From assembly GCF_031179285.1 (NCBI RefSeq), contig NZ_JAPSHY010000016.1:1-64000 (forward strand): a DNA stretch of 64,000 nucleotides, read 5' to 3'. Positions 34,383-42,924 of the stretch are shown in pieces. Both the position numbers and the translations under genes were made by a program. The first letter of the stretch is position 1; the number at the start of each line of letters is the position of its first letter. The notes beneath the pieces were generated by a model. The model saw only the letters and a program-made list of their open reading frames with translations, was not told the origin of the DNA and did not search any database. This DNA is from Microbacterium sp. (GTDB taxonomy: Bacteria; Actinomycetota; Actinomycetes; Actinomycetales; Microbacteriaceae).

Positions 34383-35377
34383 GTGAGCCCACGGTCGTCG
34401 CCGCCGTGCCCGAGACGCTGATGCAGGAGTTCTTCTCCGCGGAGGATCGGAAGCGGCTGGCGGAGGTGTCGCAGCAGCTGGGAGGCACCTTCGTCCGCCT
34501 GGACCAGCTCTCGGAGTTGCCCGACCTCTCCACGGTCCGGGTGGTGATCACCAGCTGGGGCGCGCCTCCAATCGACGCGCCGCTGCTCGCCGCGCTTCCC
34601 TCCTTGGAGCTCGTGGCGCACACCGGCGCCAGCATCCGTGCGCTCGTCACCGATGCCCTGTGGGATCGCGGCGTCGCCGTCACGCAAGCCGGGGCTGCGA
34701 TGGCGCGTGCGGTCGCCGAGGTGTCGCTCGCCTTCACCCTCGCGCTGCTGCACCGGATCCCGCAGATGCACGACGCGCTGCGGCGCACCTCGGTATGGTG
34801 GGAGCCGACGGGAGTGCAGCACGAGATCTTCGGCGCTCCGATCGCGGTGATCGGCGCGTCGCGGACGGGACGGTCGTACCTCGAGCTGATCCGGGCGCTG
34901 GGTGCGCAGCCGATGCTCGTGGATCCGACGCTCACCGCGGCGCAGGCGGAGGCACTCGGGGCACCGTTGGTCTCCCTCGAGGAGGCGCTGACGCGGGCCT
35001 CGATTACGGCGCTCCACGCGCCGACCCTTCCCGAAACGCATCACCTGATCGGTGCTGCTCAGCTGGCACTCATGCCGGACGGCGCAGGGCTGGTGAACAC
35101 CGCCCGGTCGTGGCTCGTCGATGAGAGCGCCCTGCTGACTGAACTCGAGAGCGGACGCCTGTCAGCCGCGATCGACGTGTTCGACGAGGAGCCGCTGGCA
35201 CCGGGCAGTCCATTTCGCTCGGTCCCCGGCGTCCTGCTCACTCCGCACCGGGCCGCAGGTACGCATGAGGGCCGGCTGCGCCAGGGCCGGATCGTCGCCG
35301 ACGAGCTCGCGGCGTTCGCAGGCGGGCAGCCGCTGCAGCACACCGTCACTCGCGAGCGACTCGCGGTCATGGGCTGA
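34370..35377 (+). CDS. D-2-hydroxyacid dehydrogenase family protein
   Basis: A 335-residue NAD-dependent dehydrogenase of the phosphoglycerate dehydrogenase class. The NAD loop is VIGASRTGR (not the strict GxGxxG). The catalytic triad is visible as R in NTARSWLVDE, E in FDEEPLAPGSP and H in LTPHRAAGTHEG. It would reduce or oxidise a 2-keto/2-hydroxy acid from the aldolase step. ATG 34370 overlaps the previous gene by 13 bases; GTG 34379 is an alternative. Confidence 0.87.
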   Translation: MAAVSEPTVVAAVPETLMQEFFSAEDRKRLAEVSQQLGGTFVRLDQLSELPDLSTVRVVITSWGAPPIDAPLLAALPSLELVAHTGASIRALVTDALWDRGVAVTQAGAAMARAVAEVSLAFTLALLHRIPQMHDALRRTSVWWEPTGVQHEIFGAPIAVIGASRTGRSYLELIRALGAQPMLVDPTLTAAQAEALGAPLVSLEEALTRASITALHAPTLPETHHLIGAAQLALMPDGAGLVNTARSWLVDESALLTELESGRLSAAIDVFDEEPLAPGSPFRSVPGVLLTPHRAAGTHEGRLRQGRIVADELAAFAGGQPLQHTVTRERLAVMG

Positions 35378-35379
35378 TC

Positions 35380-36285
35380 GTGGCCGCGCGGGTCGGTTTC
35401 GCCGGCGTGGCCCACTCACATCCCTTCACGGATGCCGAAAACCTCCGCACCCGAGGCGTGCGCCTCGCCGGGGTGTGGGACGCGGATGATCCGCGACGGC
35501 TCGACGAATTCACGAGACGGTTCGACGTCCCTGTGTGCACCCGACTGAACGACCTGCTCGAGGATGGCCCTGACGTGGTCGTCGCGACACCGAGAACGCC
35601 CCGCGCCGCCGAGGTCGCCCGTGCGTGCGCGAGCGCCGGCATCCCGGTGTTCTTCAACAAGACGGTCGCGGCGGACGCCGCCGGGCTCGACATCTGGGAT
35701 CATCTCCCCGCTGGTCGGCGCTTCACCACTTCCGTGCTGCGCTTCGCCCCATCGCTCGTCCGCCTGGCGGACGACATGGCGGATCGCACCGTGCACGCCA
35801 TCGACGTCCACGTGCAGCACGACATCGCGGATTTCCTCGTCGGTGCGCGGCGGTGGCAGGACGCGCCGGACGGTGCCGGCGGGACGCTGATGAATCTGGG
35901 CATCCACGCTTGGGAGATGCTCGACGTGCTGTTGCCAGGGTCGACGGCGCGGATGCTGTCGGCCACCGCCGCGCGGGGATCAGCCGATACGGCCTCGGAG
36001 CTCGTCGCGACTGTGCATGCGGAGGTCGAAGGCAGGGCCGTCTCCGTCACCGTCTCGGGTGTCGGAGGCGCGGACCGCTATGCGGTGCGAGTGACCGCGG
36101 ATGACGGCGTGCACGACGTTCGGCTGCCGCAGGACCCCGAGGGTCTCGGCTATCACGGCACCGCCGATGCGATCCTGCAGCTCGCGCGCGAAGAAGAGGA
36201 GCCCGTCGCGGCCGAGCGCACCGCATCCGTCTACCGCAACGCGATCGCGGCGACGGAGCTGGCGCGAAGACGCATCATCGGTTGA
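35380..36285 (+). CDS. Gfo/Idh/MocA-family oxidoreductase (3), variant motif
   Basis: A 301-residue member starting at GTG 35380, 2 bp after the previous stop. The Rossmann loop reads VGFAGVAHSHPF, and the EKP motif is replaced by NKT (VFFNKTVAAD), keeping only the Lys. A conserved GGTLMNLGIHAWEM stretch supplies the second-domain His. It may have altered substrate or cofactor handling relative to the two Gfo/Idh enzymes in the left operon. It is last in the right operon. Confidence 0.82.
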   Translation: MAARVGFAGVAHSHPFTDAENLRTRGVRLAGVWDADDPRRLDEFTRRFDVPVCTRLNDLLEDGPDVVVATPRTPRAAEVARACASAGIPVFFNKTVAADAAGLDIWDHLPAGRRFTTSVLRFAPSLVRLADDMADRTVHAIDVHVQHDIADFLVGARRWQDAPDGAGGTLMNLGIHAWEMLDVLLPGSTARMLSATAARGSADTASELVATVHAEVEGRAVSVTVSGVGGADRYAVRVTADDGVHDVRLPQDPEGLGYHGTADAILQLAREEEEPVAAERTASVYRNAIAATELARRRIIG

Positions 36286-36294
36286 AGACCAGGA

Positions 36295-36323
36295 GGCCGT
36301 GCCGCTTAGCGAGCGACACGGCC
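36295..36323. terminator. Hairpin between convergent genes
   Basis: A 12-bp stem with one mismatch (36295-36306 with 36312-36323) and a 5-base loop separates the Gfo/Idh gene from the convergent propeller gene. It can end transcription from both sides. Confidence 0.6.
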
Positions 36324-36338
36324 ACCAGTCGGTGTGGA

Positions 36339-38603
36339 TCAGCGATCGTACCGCTCCACCGGCGATGTGTTCCACGCCTCATCGATCGCCCGGTACTCGA
36401 GCGACGAGCCCCGCGTCACGAGCAGCTTCTCGCCCGTGTACTCCTGCCATTCGCCGCCGTCCAGGCGGTAGTCGATCCGCGGATCGGCGTCGGAGTCGTC
36501 AGTCGCATCGAGCCAGACCACCGCGCCGTTCTTGGCGGGAGAGGCACCGGTGCGCGCGGTAACAACCGGAGCGATGACGTCTTCCGGCAGGTCGTACCGG
36601 ACGAGGTGTGTACCCGACCCGATCACGTAGAGGTCGCCGTGCCGATCCTGCGCCAGCTCGTGGACGCTGGTGACGCCGTCATCGCGACCGCTGCCACGGC
36701 CGTAGAGAGCAGTGACCTCGCCGGTCTGGATGTCCACCACCGCAAGCCGATGCGCCAGGGACGCGAACAGCCGACCATTGTCGAACAGCAGCCGGTGGTC
36801 GTCGCCGTAGCGGTCGATGGACGTGCCCATGTCCACGCTGATGGTGCGGACGGTCTTGGCACGTTCGAGGTCGAACTCGAAGATTGTTCGCCCATCGGCG
36901 ATGCCCCACAGGCGGCCGCTCTCATCGAGCGCGAGCCCGGAGACGGTCTTGGCGCCGGGGACCGGTGTCAGGGACCAGCGCAGTTCTTCGGTGACCGGGT
37001 CCCAGGCGAACAGCACTGCCTCGTCCGTCACCGGATCGATGCCGTATCCGCCCTCGATCGATGTGCCGCCGTACAGCACTCCCGAGTGCTCGACGAGGGA
37101 CACAGGCGTCTGGTCGCGAATGACATGCCGGTGCACCTCGTGCGTGCCGGCATCCGGCTGCCACAGCGTGATTGCCCCACCGTGACGTCCTCCGGTGGGG
37201 ACCGACGCGACCGCCACGGTTCCGGGAGCCGACTTGAGTTCGACGAAAGCCTGCGGCCGGCTCTGCTCGTCTCCGATCACGAGCGGGGTCCCGGGGTTGC
37301 CCGAGCCCCACGGAGCCGAAGGGTCGTAGAGGTAGAGCGAGCCTTGCGGATAGCGGCCGAACACGAGCCGCTCTCCGAAAGTGCCGTACCCCTCGACCTG
37401 GCTCGTTCCCGTCAACAGCTGGAATTCGCCGGTGTCCGGGTTGTACCTGCTCATTCCGGGAGGGCTGAGGAATGCGCCGGCGTAGATGTCGCCGGCGGAA
37501 TCGGCGCCGAGGCTGGTCAGTGGTGCGCCCGCACCCATCAGAGGAGGAACCGCGTAGAAGCCCTTGCCGGTCTGCAGATTCCACCCGTAGGTACGTCCCT
37601 CGTTCCAGTACGTGAGGCTCAGGAACGGGCCGGTGCCGTCGTAGTCGACCCATCCCCACGATTCCGGGGTGGCGTTCGGACGCTTCCCGGTTCCGGTGAG
37701 GACACCTGTCGACATTGAGTACTTCTTGATCTCGTTCCCCTGACGAAGGTAAACGGCGTCGGAGTCGTTCGGGTCGATCGGGGAGACGCGCGGGTTCGCC
37801 GCGGTGATCTCGTCCTTCCACTCGCCGGTCGCGAGGTCGCGGACGTACATGTTCGTGGAGCTGACGAACAGCAGTGACTCTCGGATGTCGAGGGCGGTCA
37901 CGATCGTCCCGGTGTGGCTGGCGGGCATCGCGATCTCGGTGAAGGTCCCCGAAGCGCGATCGAACGAGGCGAGCTTGCCGTTCGGCTGGGTGCCGACGAA
38001 GACCGTGTCGCCGTACGGGGCGATCGAGCCGATGTATTGCTCGCCAGGGAGGGCCTGGCCGTGGTCGGTGAGAGCAGCCGTCTCCGGATGGAGGGAATAC
38101 AGACTGCCCGTCGGGTATGTGCCGAACCAGACCGTGTCGTCGGCGTCGACGGCCATCGACCATATCCGCTCGCCGTCGGGTACCGCGCCGAGGTAGTCGA
38201 GCGTGGTGCTGCCGGGTGCGTATCGATAGAGGTGGCCGATGTCCGACGTGCCGAAGTACACGGTGCCATCGTTCGGGGATTGAGCGAAGGTTCGCTGGCT
38301 CTCCCTGCCGTGCGGGACTCGAGTCTGGAAGACCGCCTCGTTCGTGCGCAGGTCGACGGCGGTGAACTCAGCGTTGACGTTCTCGTTGCCGGCGCCGACG
38401 AAGTAGCTGAGTGGCGTCCCATCGGGTGCGCTGCCGATGCCGGAGGCCAGCGTCTGCACCTTGTGCACGGGTTCGCCGAGGTCGGCTACGGGATCGGCGG
38501 GGGTGGATGCGACGGCGGCAGGGCCGACCGCCCAAGCGCCCAACGCGCAGAGCAGCGCGGTCAGGGCCGATAGTGCGATGGCGGGGGTTCGTCGTCTGAT
38601 CAC
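36339..38603 (-). CDS. Secreted beta-propeller protein
   Basis: A 754-residue protein with a Sec signal peptide (about residues 1-32, ending AAVAS). The body is built from repeated propeller-like blades (recurrent DxxGTVYFGT, DTVFVGTQPNGKL, SGVLYGGTSIEG) across residues 50-670, followed by a short C-terminal domain (APVVTARTGASPAKNG onward) like an Ig/FN-type module. No anchor is seen, so it is released or wall-associated non-covalently. The GTG start follows AAGGAG at 6 bases. It may bind or cleave a polysaccharide, but no catalytic motif was identified. Confidence 0.75.
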   Translation of the reverse strand: MIRRRTPAIALSALTALLCALGAWAVGPAAVASTPADPVADLGEPVHKVQTLASGIGSAPDGTPLSYFVGAGNENVNAEFTAVDLRTNEAVFQTRVPHGRESQRTFAQSPNDGTVYFGTSDIGHLYRYAPGSTTLDYLGAVPDGERIWSMAVDADDTVWFGTYPTGSLYSLHPETAALTDHGQALPGEQYIGSIAPYGDTVFVGTQPNGKLASFDRASGTFTEIAMPASHTGTIVTALDIRESLLFVSSTNMYVRDLATGEWKDEITAANPRVSPIDPNDSDAVYLRQGNEIKKYSMSTGVLTGTGKRPNATPESWGWVDYDGTGPFLSLTYWNEGRTYGWNLQTGKGFYAVPPLMGAGAPLTSLGADSAGDIYAGAFLSPPGMSRYNPDTGEFQLLTGTSQVEGYGTFGERLVFGRYPQGSLYLYDPSAPWGSGNPGTPLVIGDEQSRPQAFVELKSAPGTVAVASVPTGGRHGGAITLWQPDAGTHEVHRHVIRDQTPVSLVEHSGVLYGGTSIEGGYGIDPVTDEAVLFAWDPVTEELRWSLTPVPGAKTVSGLALDESGRLWGIADGRTIFEFDLERAKTVRTISVDMGTSIDRYGDDHRLLFDNGRLFASLAHRLAVVDIQTGEVTALYGRGSGRDDGVTSVHELAQDRHGDLYVIGSGTHLVRYDLPEDVIAPVVTARTGASPAKNGAVVWLDATDDSDADPRIDYRLDGGEWQEYTGEKLLVTRGSSLEYRAIDEAWNTSPVERYDR

Positions 38604-38648
38604 CGGGGACTCCTTCGTCCTGGTTGCGCAATGTTAGGGCAATCAATT

Positions 38649-38662
38649 CAACCCTAGGGTTG
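38649..38662. promoter_or_regulatory. Palindromic operator between propeller and GntR genes
   Basis: A perfect 14-bp palindrome, CAACCCTAGGGTTG, lies in the 174-bp divergent spacer. It is a good candidate site for the adjacent GntR/UTRA repressor. Confidence 0.5.
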
Positions 38663-38777
38663 CGTGCTACGGTAACACCCATGGTGGAGGCGGTCAACGG
38701 TGCTCGTTCTCGGCGTCGACGGCACAGATGGGGTGTCACAGTGAGTGACGGCGTCGGGCGGTAGGCTCCGGAGCACG

Positions 38778-39494
38778 ATGACGGCAAAATACCTCCAGAT
38801 TCTTCGCGATCTCTCACGGCGCGTGGACGCGATGCAGCCGGGCGATGCGCTTCCGAGCGAGGAGGAGCTCGCACGAGAATTCAGCGCTTCGCCGATGACC
38901 GTGCGGCGCGCGCTGACGATATTGCTCGACGCCAAGCGCATCGTCGGCGTACGCGGTCGTGGCACGTTCGTCGCCCCCAGGGCGATTCGACGAAGCATGA
39001 CATTGGGTTCGTTCACTGACACGATGCAGGCGACTGGCCGGATCCCTCGCGCGGAGGTGCTCGGGATGTCGATGGAGGCGGCAGGCGCAGGAGCCGCCGA
39101 TCTGCTCGGGATCGCCGCCGATGAGCAGGTGTACCGGATCCGTCGACTGCGCTTCGGCGACGACACTCCGGTCGGCATAGATCGGACTCTACTGGCGGCC
39201 GAGCGGTTCCCGGGACTGCTCGGACACGACCTCACCGGATCGCTGTACGCGCTGCTGCGCGAACAGTACGGAGTCGCGGTGCAACGAGCGTCGTCCACCA
39301 TCTCGGCCGTCCTGCCGGAGGCCGAGGATCGGGAGGGTCTGCGTCTGGGCACTGGCGTGCCATGCCTGAGTGTGCGAGGCATCGCAAGCGACGACGAGAG
39401 TCGCGTGGTCGAAGTCACGGATTCGACGTATCGCGGCGACCTGTACTCCCTGCGAGTCGACCACTCCGCCGCGCCCGACACCGTCGATGGGTGA
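38778..39494 (+). CDS. GntR-family regulator (HutC/UTRA type)
   Basis: A 238-residue protein: winged helix at about residues 5-70 (LPSEEELAREFSASPMTVRRAL) and a UTRA ligand domain (about 85-235; RRLRFGDDTPVGIDRTLLAAERFPG). GGAG five bases upstream fixes the ATG at 38778. It is divergent from the propeller gene and likely controls it. The ligand is probably a sugar phosphate or related small molecule. Confidence 0.88.
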   Translation: MTAKYLQILRDLSRRVDAMQPGDALPSEEELAREFSASPMTVRRALTILLDAKRIVGVRGRGTFVAPRAIRRSMTLGSFTDTMQATGRIPRAEVLGMSMEAAGAGAADLLGIAADEQVYRIRRLRFGDDTPVGIDRTLLAAERFPGLLGHDLTGSLYALLREQYGVAVQRASSTISAVLPEAEDREGLRLGTGVPCLSVRGIASDDESRVVEVTDSTYRGDLYSLRVDHSAAPDTVDG

Positions 39495-39602
39495 CCCGCC
39501 TCCTGTGGTCAGCGGCAGCCGTATCGATGATCTGAGCGGGACGCTGACGAGCGACGCGCAGCCGCACACGCGGACAGGGCCGGTCGCACGCCTCCGCGGG
39601 TG

Positions 39603-40448
39603 TCAGCCGGAGAATGGCGTGACGGGGTTTCCGCGCACGCCGAGGTCGAGGGCGAAGACGGACCCGGCCTCGGTGCCGTGATCGGGGTCGAGATCCTGAG
39701 CGGATGTCGTGATGAAGAGGGTGCTGAGATCGTCGCCGCCGAAGGTGCACGCGCTGACCTGCGAGACGGGAAGCTCGATACGCTCGATGAGCGTGCCCCC
39801 CGCGTCGTAACCGTGCACAGCTGAGCCGCCCCACAGCGCCACCCAGACACTCCCGTCTGCGGCGACGGCCAGACCGTCAGGCGAGCCCTGTTCCTCATCG
39901 ATGTGCACGAATGCGCGCCGCCCGCTGAGGTCGCCCTGGCGCACGTCGAACACATCGATCCGCTGCGTTGCTGTGTCGACGTAGTACATCTGGCGGGCAT
40001 CCGGCGTGAATCCGACGCCGTTGGAGTTCGTCACGTCGGAGAGCACCGGAGTCGTGTCGAGCTCGGGGCCGATGCGAAGCAGCCGCCCGGCGGCCCCCGC
40101 ATGCGGCCCGGCCATCGTACCGGCGAGGAGCCGGCCATGCGGGTCGACGGTGCCGTCGTTGAAGCGCGCATCGCCGAGATCGAAGCTCGCCGCCGCGTGG
40201 GCTGGACCGTCTGCGGTGTCCGAGAGATAGAGGGTGCGGGCGCCGAACGCGGCGAACCCACCGCCGACGCGAGGACGCACGAACGCGGCGTACTCATCGT
40301 CGAGATGCATGCGTCGGAGGCCCTCGTCAGTCAGGGTCACGAGGTCTCCGGCGTGGCCGTCGACCCAGCGCAGACCGCCCCAGCCCGGCCACCACACGGG
40401 CGCCTCGGCGTGCCCGCTGATCGGGCCGGTGATGTTCTCGGGAGTCAT
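39603..40448 (-). CDS. SMP-30/gluconolactonase/LRE family protein
   Basis: A 281-residue six-bladed propeller lactonase. Expected metal residues are E15 (HAEAPVWW), the Asn of TNSNGVGF and the Asp of GSPDGLAV. Members hydrolyse sugar lactones such as gluconolactone in the cytoplasm. Its ATG overlaps the stop of the upstream coiled-coil gene (ATGA). A sugar-acid role would fit the mannonate dehydratase and 6-phosphogluconate dehydrogenase genes further right. Confidence 0.88.
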   Translation of the reverse strand: MTPENITGPISGHAEAPVWWPGWGGLRWVDGHAGDLVTLTDEGLRRMHLDDEYAAFVRPRVGGGFAAFGARTLYLSDTADGPAHAAASFDLGDARFNDGTVDPHGRLLAGTMAGPHAGAAGRLLRIGPELDTTPVLSDVTNSNGVGFTPDARQMYYVDTATQRIDVFDVRQGDLSGRRAFVHIDEEQGSPDGLAVAADGSVWVALWGGSAVHGYDAGGTLIERIELPVSQVSACTFGGDDLSTLFITTSAQDLDPDHGTEAGSVFALDLGVRGNPVTPFSG

Positions 40449-41287
40449 GGCTTGTCGTCTCGCAGCGGCATCGGCTGTGCCTGGGGCGCCGCATCAGCGA
40501 CCTTCTCCGCTGACGCGGCCTGCTCCGCGGGGATGGGGGACTGCTCGGAGGCCACCGTCGAACGGGAGGAGATCTCGCGCGCTACCTGCTTCTCGAGCAC
40601 CGTCACGGCGTCGTCGGAGAGCAGGATCAGGCCGTCGAGCTCCTCGCGTACCCGCTTGTAGGCGATGTTGCGCTCCGCCTGTGTGGCCGACTCGTCGATC
40701 GCGACCTTCAACAGCTGCTGCGCACGGTCGAGTCGCTTGCGCTCGGCTTCGGTGAACGTCGAGTCTCGAAGGCGCCTGGCATCCTTCTCGGCGATCTCGA
40801 AGGCGACCGCGTAGTTGCCGACGGCATCCAGGTATTCCGTGATCCGCTGTTCCGAGACATCGGAATCGGCGGATGCCGGCCGCAGCGCGTCGGCCGTCTT
40901 CTTGGCCCGCAGGAAGGCGGCGGTGAGCGGCTGGCGTCCGTCGCTCATCGCCGGGAACGCGATGAGCTTCGCGACGTCGAGCTCGTAGTCGAGCCACCGC
41001 GCGGTGATCTCGTCGTGCTCGGCGAAAAGCCTGCCGAGCAGTTCGTTCGGAGCGACGGATGCGGTGGTGTCGACGACCTGAGACGGACGGCGACGCTTTC
41101 CCTGCGTGAGCGAGCGGGCTTCGATCTCGGCGGCCTTGAGCTCGGCCTTGACGCGCAGCGTCTCGATGCGGCGCTCGTGGCGGCGCTTCGCGGCCTGCTC
41201 CCAGGCCTTCGCGGCGCCGCCGGCCATTCCCATGAGCGGGAAGATCAGCCACCAGAAGTTGCCAGCCCACTGCCAGAACTCTTGCAT
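40445..41287 (-). CDS. Membrane-anchored coiled-coil protein of unknown function
   Basis: A 280-residue protein with one N-terminal helix (FWQWAGNFWWLIFPLMGMAGG) and then a long, charged, helical region (about residues 30-240) with heptad-like Ala/Glu/Arg pattern, ending in a Pro/Ala/Gln-rich tail. No named family is recognised. It is coupled to the lactonase gene, but the functional link is unclear. Confidence 0.7.
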   Translation of the reverse strand: MQEFWQWAGNFWWLIFPLMGMAGGAAKAWEQAAKRRHERRIETLRVKAELKAAEIEARSLTQGKRRRPSQVVDTTASVAPNELLGRLFAEHDEITARWLDYELDVAKLIAFPAMSDGRQPLTAAFLRAKKTADALRPASADSDVSEQRITEYLDAVGNYAVAFEIAEKDARRLRDSTFTEAERKRLDRAQQLLKVAIDESATQAERNIAYKRVREELDGLILLSDDAVTVLEKQVAREISSRSTVASEQSPIPAEQAASAEKVADAAPQAQPMPLRDDKP

Positions 41288-41298
41288 GATGCCTCAGC

Positions 41299-42108
41299 CT
41301 AGTTGCCGGAGGCGTCCTTCTGCCGACGGATTCGGCGCTGGAAAGACCATGCACTGACAGCGAGAACGGCGACGGCGAGCACCACCGCAGTCCAGGCGAC
41401 GGCGGGTGCTTCGGGAGCGCCGGTCCAGCGCTCGACGGCGATCCATGCGAGGCCCCACGCGGTGGCGGCAGCCGGTGCCCATCGCCCGCCACTCCACCCC
41501 GTCGCCACGGCGAAAAGGGCTGCGACGAACAGCGCGATCACGCCGGGCCAGCCGGGCGCCTCGGCCCACGAGTCGAAGCCGATCGACGCGAGCCACGCGG
41601 CGACGTTCGCGACCGTGGCGACGGTGACCCACCCGAGATAGAGACCGATCGTGCCGTCGATGAGCACGATCTCGGCGATGGTGCCACGGCGATCCCTTCG
41701 CCGCAGTCGCGAGAACGTGATCAGCAGCACTCCGAGCAGCACGACGATGATCACCGTCGACTCGGCGATCCGCGACGCCTGCACGCACGCGATCCATACC
41801 GCGTTGAGCAGGGAGGAGGCAGCGATTCCGTAGCCCACGCTGCGATGGGTCGCTTTCGCGGCTTGACCGGGAAACGCCTGCCAGATCGCATAGCCGAAGA
41901 GGCCGAGATAGATCACCGACCAGATGCCGAATGCCGCACCGGCGGGGGCCACGACGGTCGCGTCTGAGGCGAATGTGCCGCCGGCGGCGTCCCTGATCGA
42001 GGTGCCGCCGAAGGCTCCTGAACCCACGAAAGCCAGCACGACCGCTGCCAGCACCGTCACGGCGACGATCACCTGGCGGATGCGGTCTGACCTCATCGTC
42101 TCGCTCAT
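41299..42108 (-). CDS. TspO/MBR-like (tryptophan-rich sensory) membrane protein
   Basis: A 269-residue protein with seven or so hydrophobic helices. The segment APAGAAFGIWSVIYLGLFGYAIWQ-like (about residues 54-77) and the spread of Trp residues fit the long TspO-related family, which binds tetrapyrroles or lipids. It is longer than the 160-residue classic TspO. It lies 11 bp after the coiled-coil gene stop, on the same strand and upstream of it. Confidence 0.65.
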   Translation of the reverse strand: MSETMRSDRIRQVIVAVTVLAAVVLAFVGSGAFGGTSIRDAAGGTFASDATVVAPAGAAFGIWSVIYLGLFGYAIWQAFPGQAAKATHRSVGYGIAASSLLNAVWIACVQASRIAESTVIIVVLLGVLLITFSRLRRRDRRGTIAEIVLIDGTIGLYLGWVTVATVANVAAWLASIGFDSWAEAPGWPGVIALFVAALFAVATGWSGGRWAPAAATAWGLAWIAVERWTGAPEAPAVAWTAVVLAVAVLAVSAWSFQRRIRRQKDASGN

Positions 42109-42149
42109 GCGGTCAGCCTACGCAGGATGCCCCGGTCGGCCCGGAAAAC

Positions 42150-42168
42150 CCGCCGGTCAGCCCGGCGG
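42150..42168 (-). terminator. Short hairpin after the META lipoprotein
   Basis: CCGCCGG (42150-42156) pairs with CCGGCGG (42162-42168) around 5 bases, about 40 bp past the META-domain stop on the minus strand. Confidence 0.45.
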
Positions 42169-42209
42169 CTCGACCGCGGAGTCCGACAAGCGGAAAACGT
42201 TTGTGCCGC

Positions 42210-42629
42210 TTACTTCGCGCGAGCGAGCTCGCCGAGGCGCTCACCGGCCGCATCCATCACGATGAGCCTGTCGCCGTCGATCTCGACAGCCCGCACTCCA
42301 CGGAGCCAGTCGTCCACGCCTTGGCAGGACTTGAGTGTCGACGCGAACGGCGCGACCTCGACGCGATCTTCTTCGACCTTGAAGGTGCTCACGATGCCGT
42401 TGCAGCCGTCGGTGCCGCGCACGTCGCCGCCCTCGGTGAACTCCAGGTACGGCTTGCCCGCAGCATCCTCACCCCAGCCGCCGACGACGTCGGCCGCGAC
42501 ACCCACCGAGCTTCCGGTCGAAGTCGGCGCCGGGCCGGGATCTGTCCCGGCGGCGCACGAGGTGATGAGCACAGCGAAGACGGCCGCCGATGCGAGGGTC
42601 ATCACGGAACGAACGCTGCGAAGGGACAT
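42210..42629 (-). CDS. META-domain lipoprotein
   Basis: A 139-residue lipoprotein. Its signal peptide ends in VLITSC (Cys 25), followed by a Pro/Thr/Ser linker. The HslJ/META-like domain shows GGDVRGTDGCNGIVSTF (about residues 65-82) and a late Cys in LKSCQGVDDWL; the two Cys may form a disulfide. Such proteins are surface lipoproteins of unknown or stress-related role. The ATG at 42629 is the start of the signal peptide. Confidence 0.78.
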   Translation of the reverse strand: MSLRSVRSVMTLASAAVFAVLITSCAAGTDPGPAPTSTGSSVGVAADVVGGWGEDAAGKPYLEFTEGGDVRGTDGCNGIVSTFKVEEDRVEVAPFASTLKSCQGVDDWLRGVRAVEIDGDRLIVMDAAGERLGELARAK

Positions 42630-42748
42630 GTGCGCAATCGTAGCCCTCTGCAACTGCACGCTTCGGTATCGCCAGAAGATCGTCGCCGGAAAGGAAGCGA
42701 CTGAACCCGACATATATCCACCGAATAGTGAAATTCGGGTGAACGGCG

Positions 42749-42777
42749 TTGTGAGCTGGGAGTTTGCTGGATAGTGT
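42749..42777 (+). promoter_or_regulatory. Likely promoter of the anchored protease gene
   Basis: TTGTGA (42749-42754) and TAGTGT (42772-42777) with a 17-bp spacer lie in an AT-richer patch about 150 bp before the ATG. The rest of the 295-bp spacer shows no gene. Confidence 0.45.
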
Positions 42778-42924
42778 TCAGGAGATCCCTATTCTCATCG
42801 CACACGAGTGCGGGGATCCTCGCTGCCTGGGGAGCACAGCGGCCCGCTGTTCCGCCCCGGGTTGCACAGCATTTCTTGTGCCCAGAGTGACCGATGATCC
42901 GCGAACAGAACGAGGACACCACAG

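Noticed and set aside
22806..36285. ATPase subunit for the CUT1 importers
   Set aside because: No Walker A/ABC signature protein was found near either importer. A shared MsiK-like ATPase elsewhere is the usual solution in actinobacteria.
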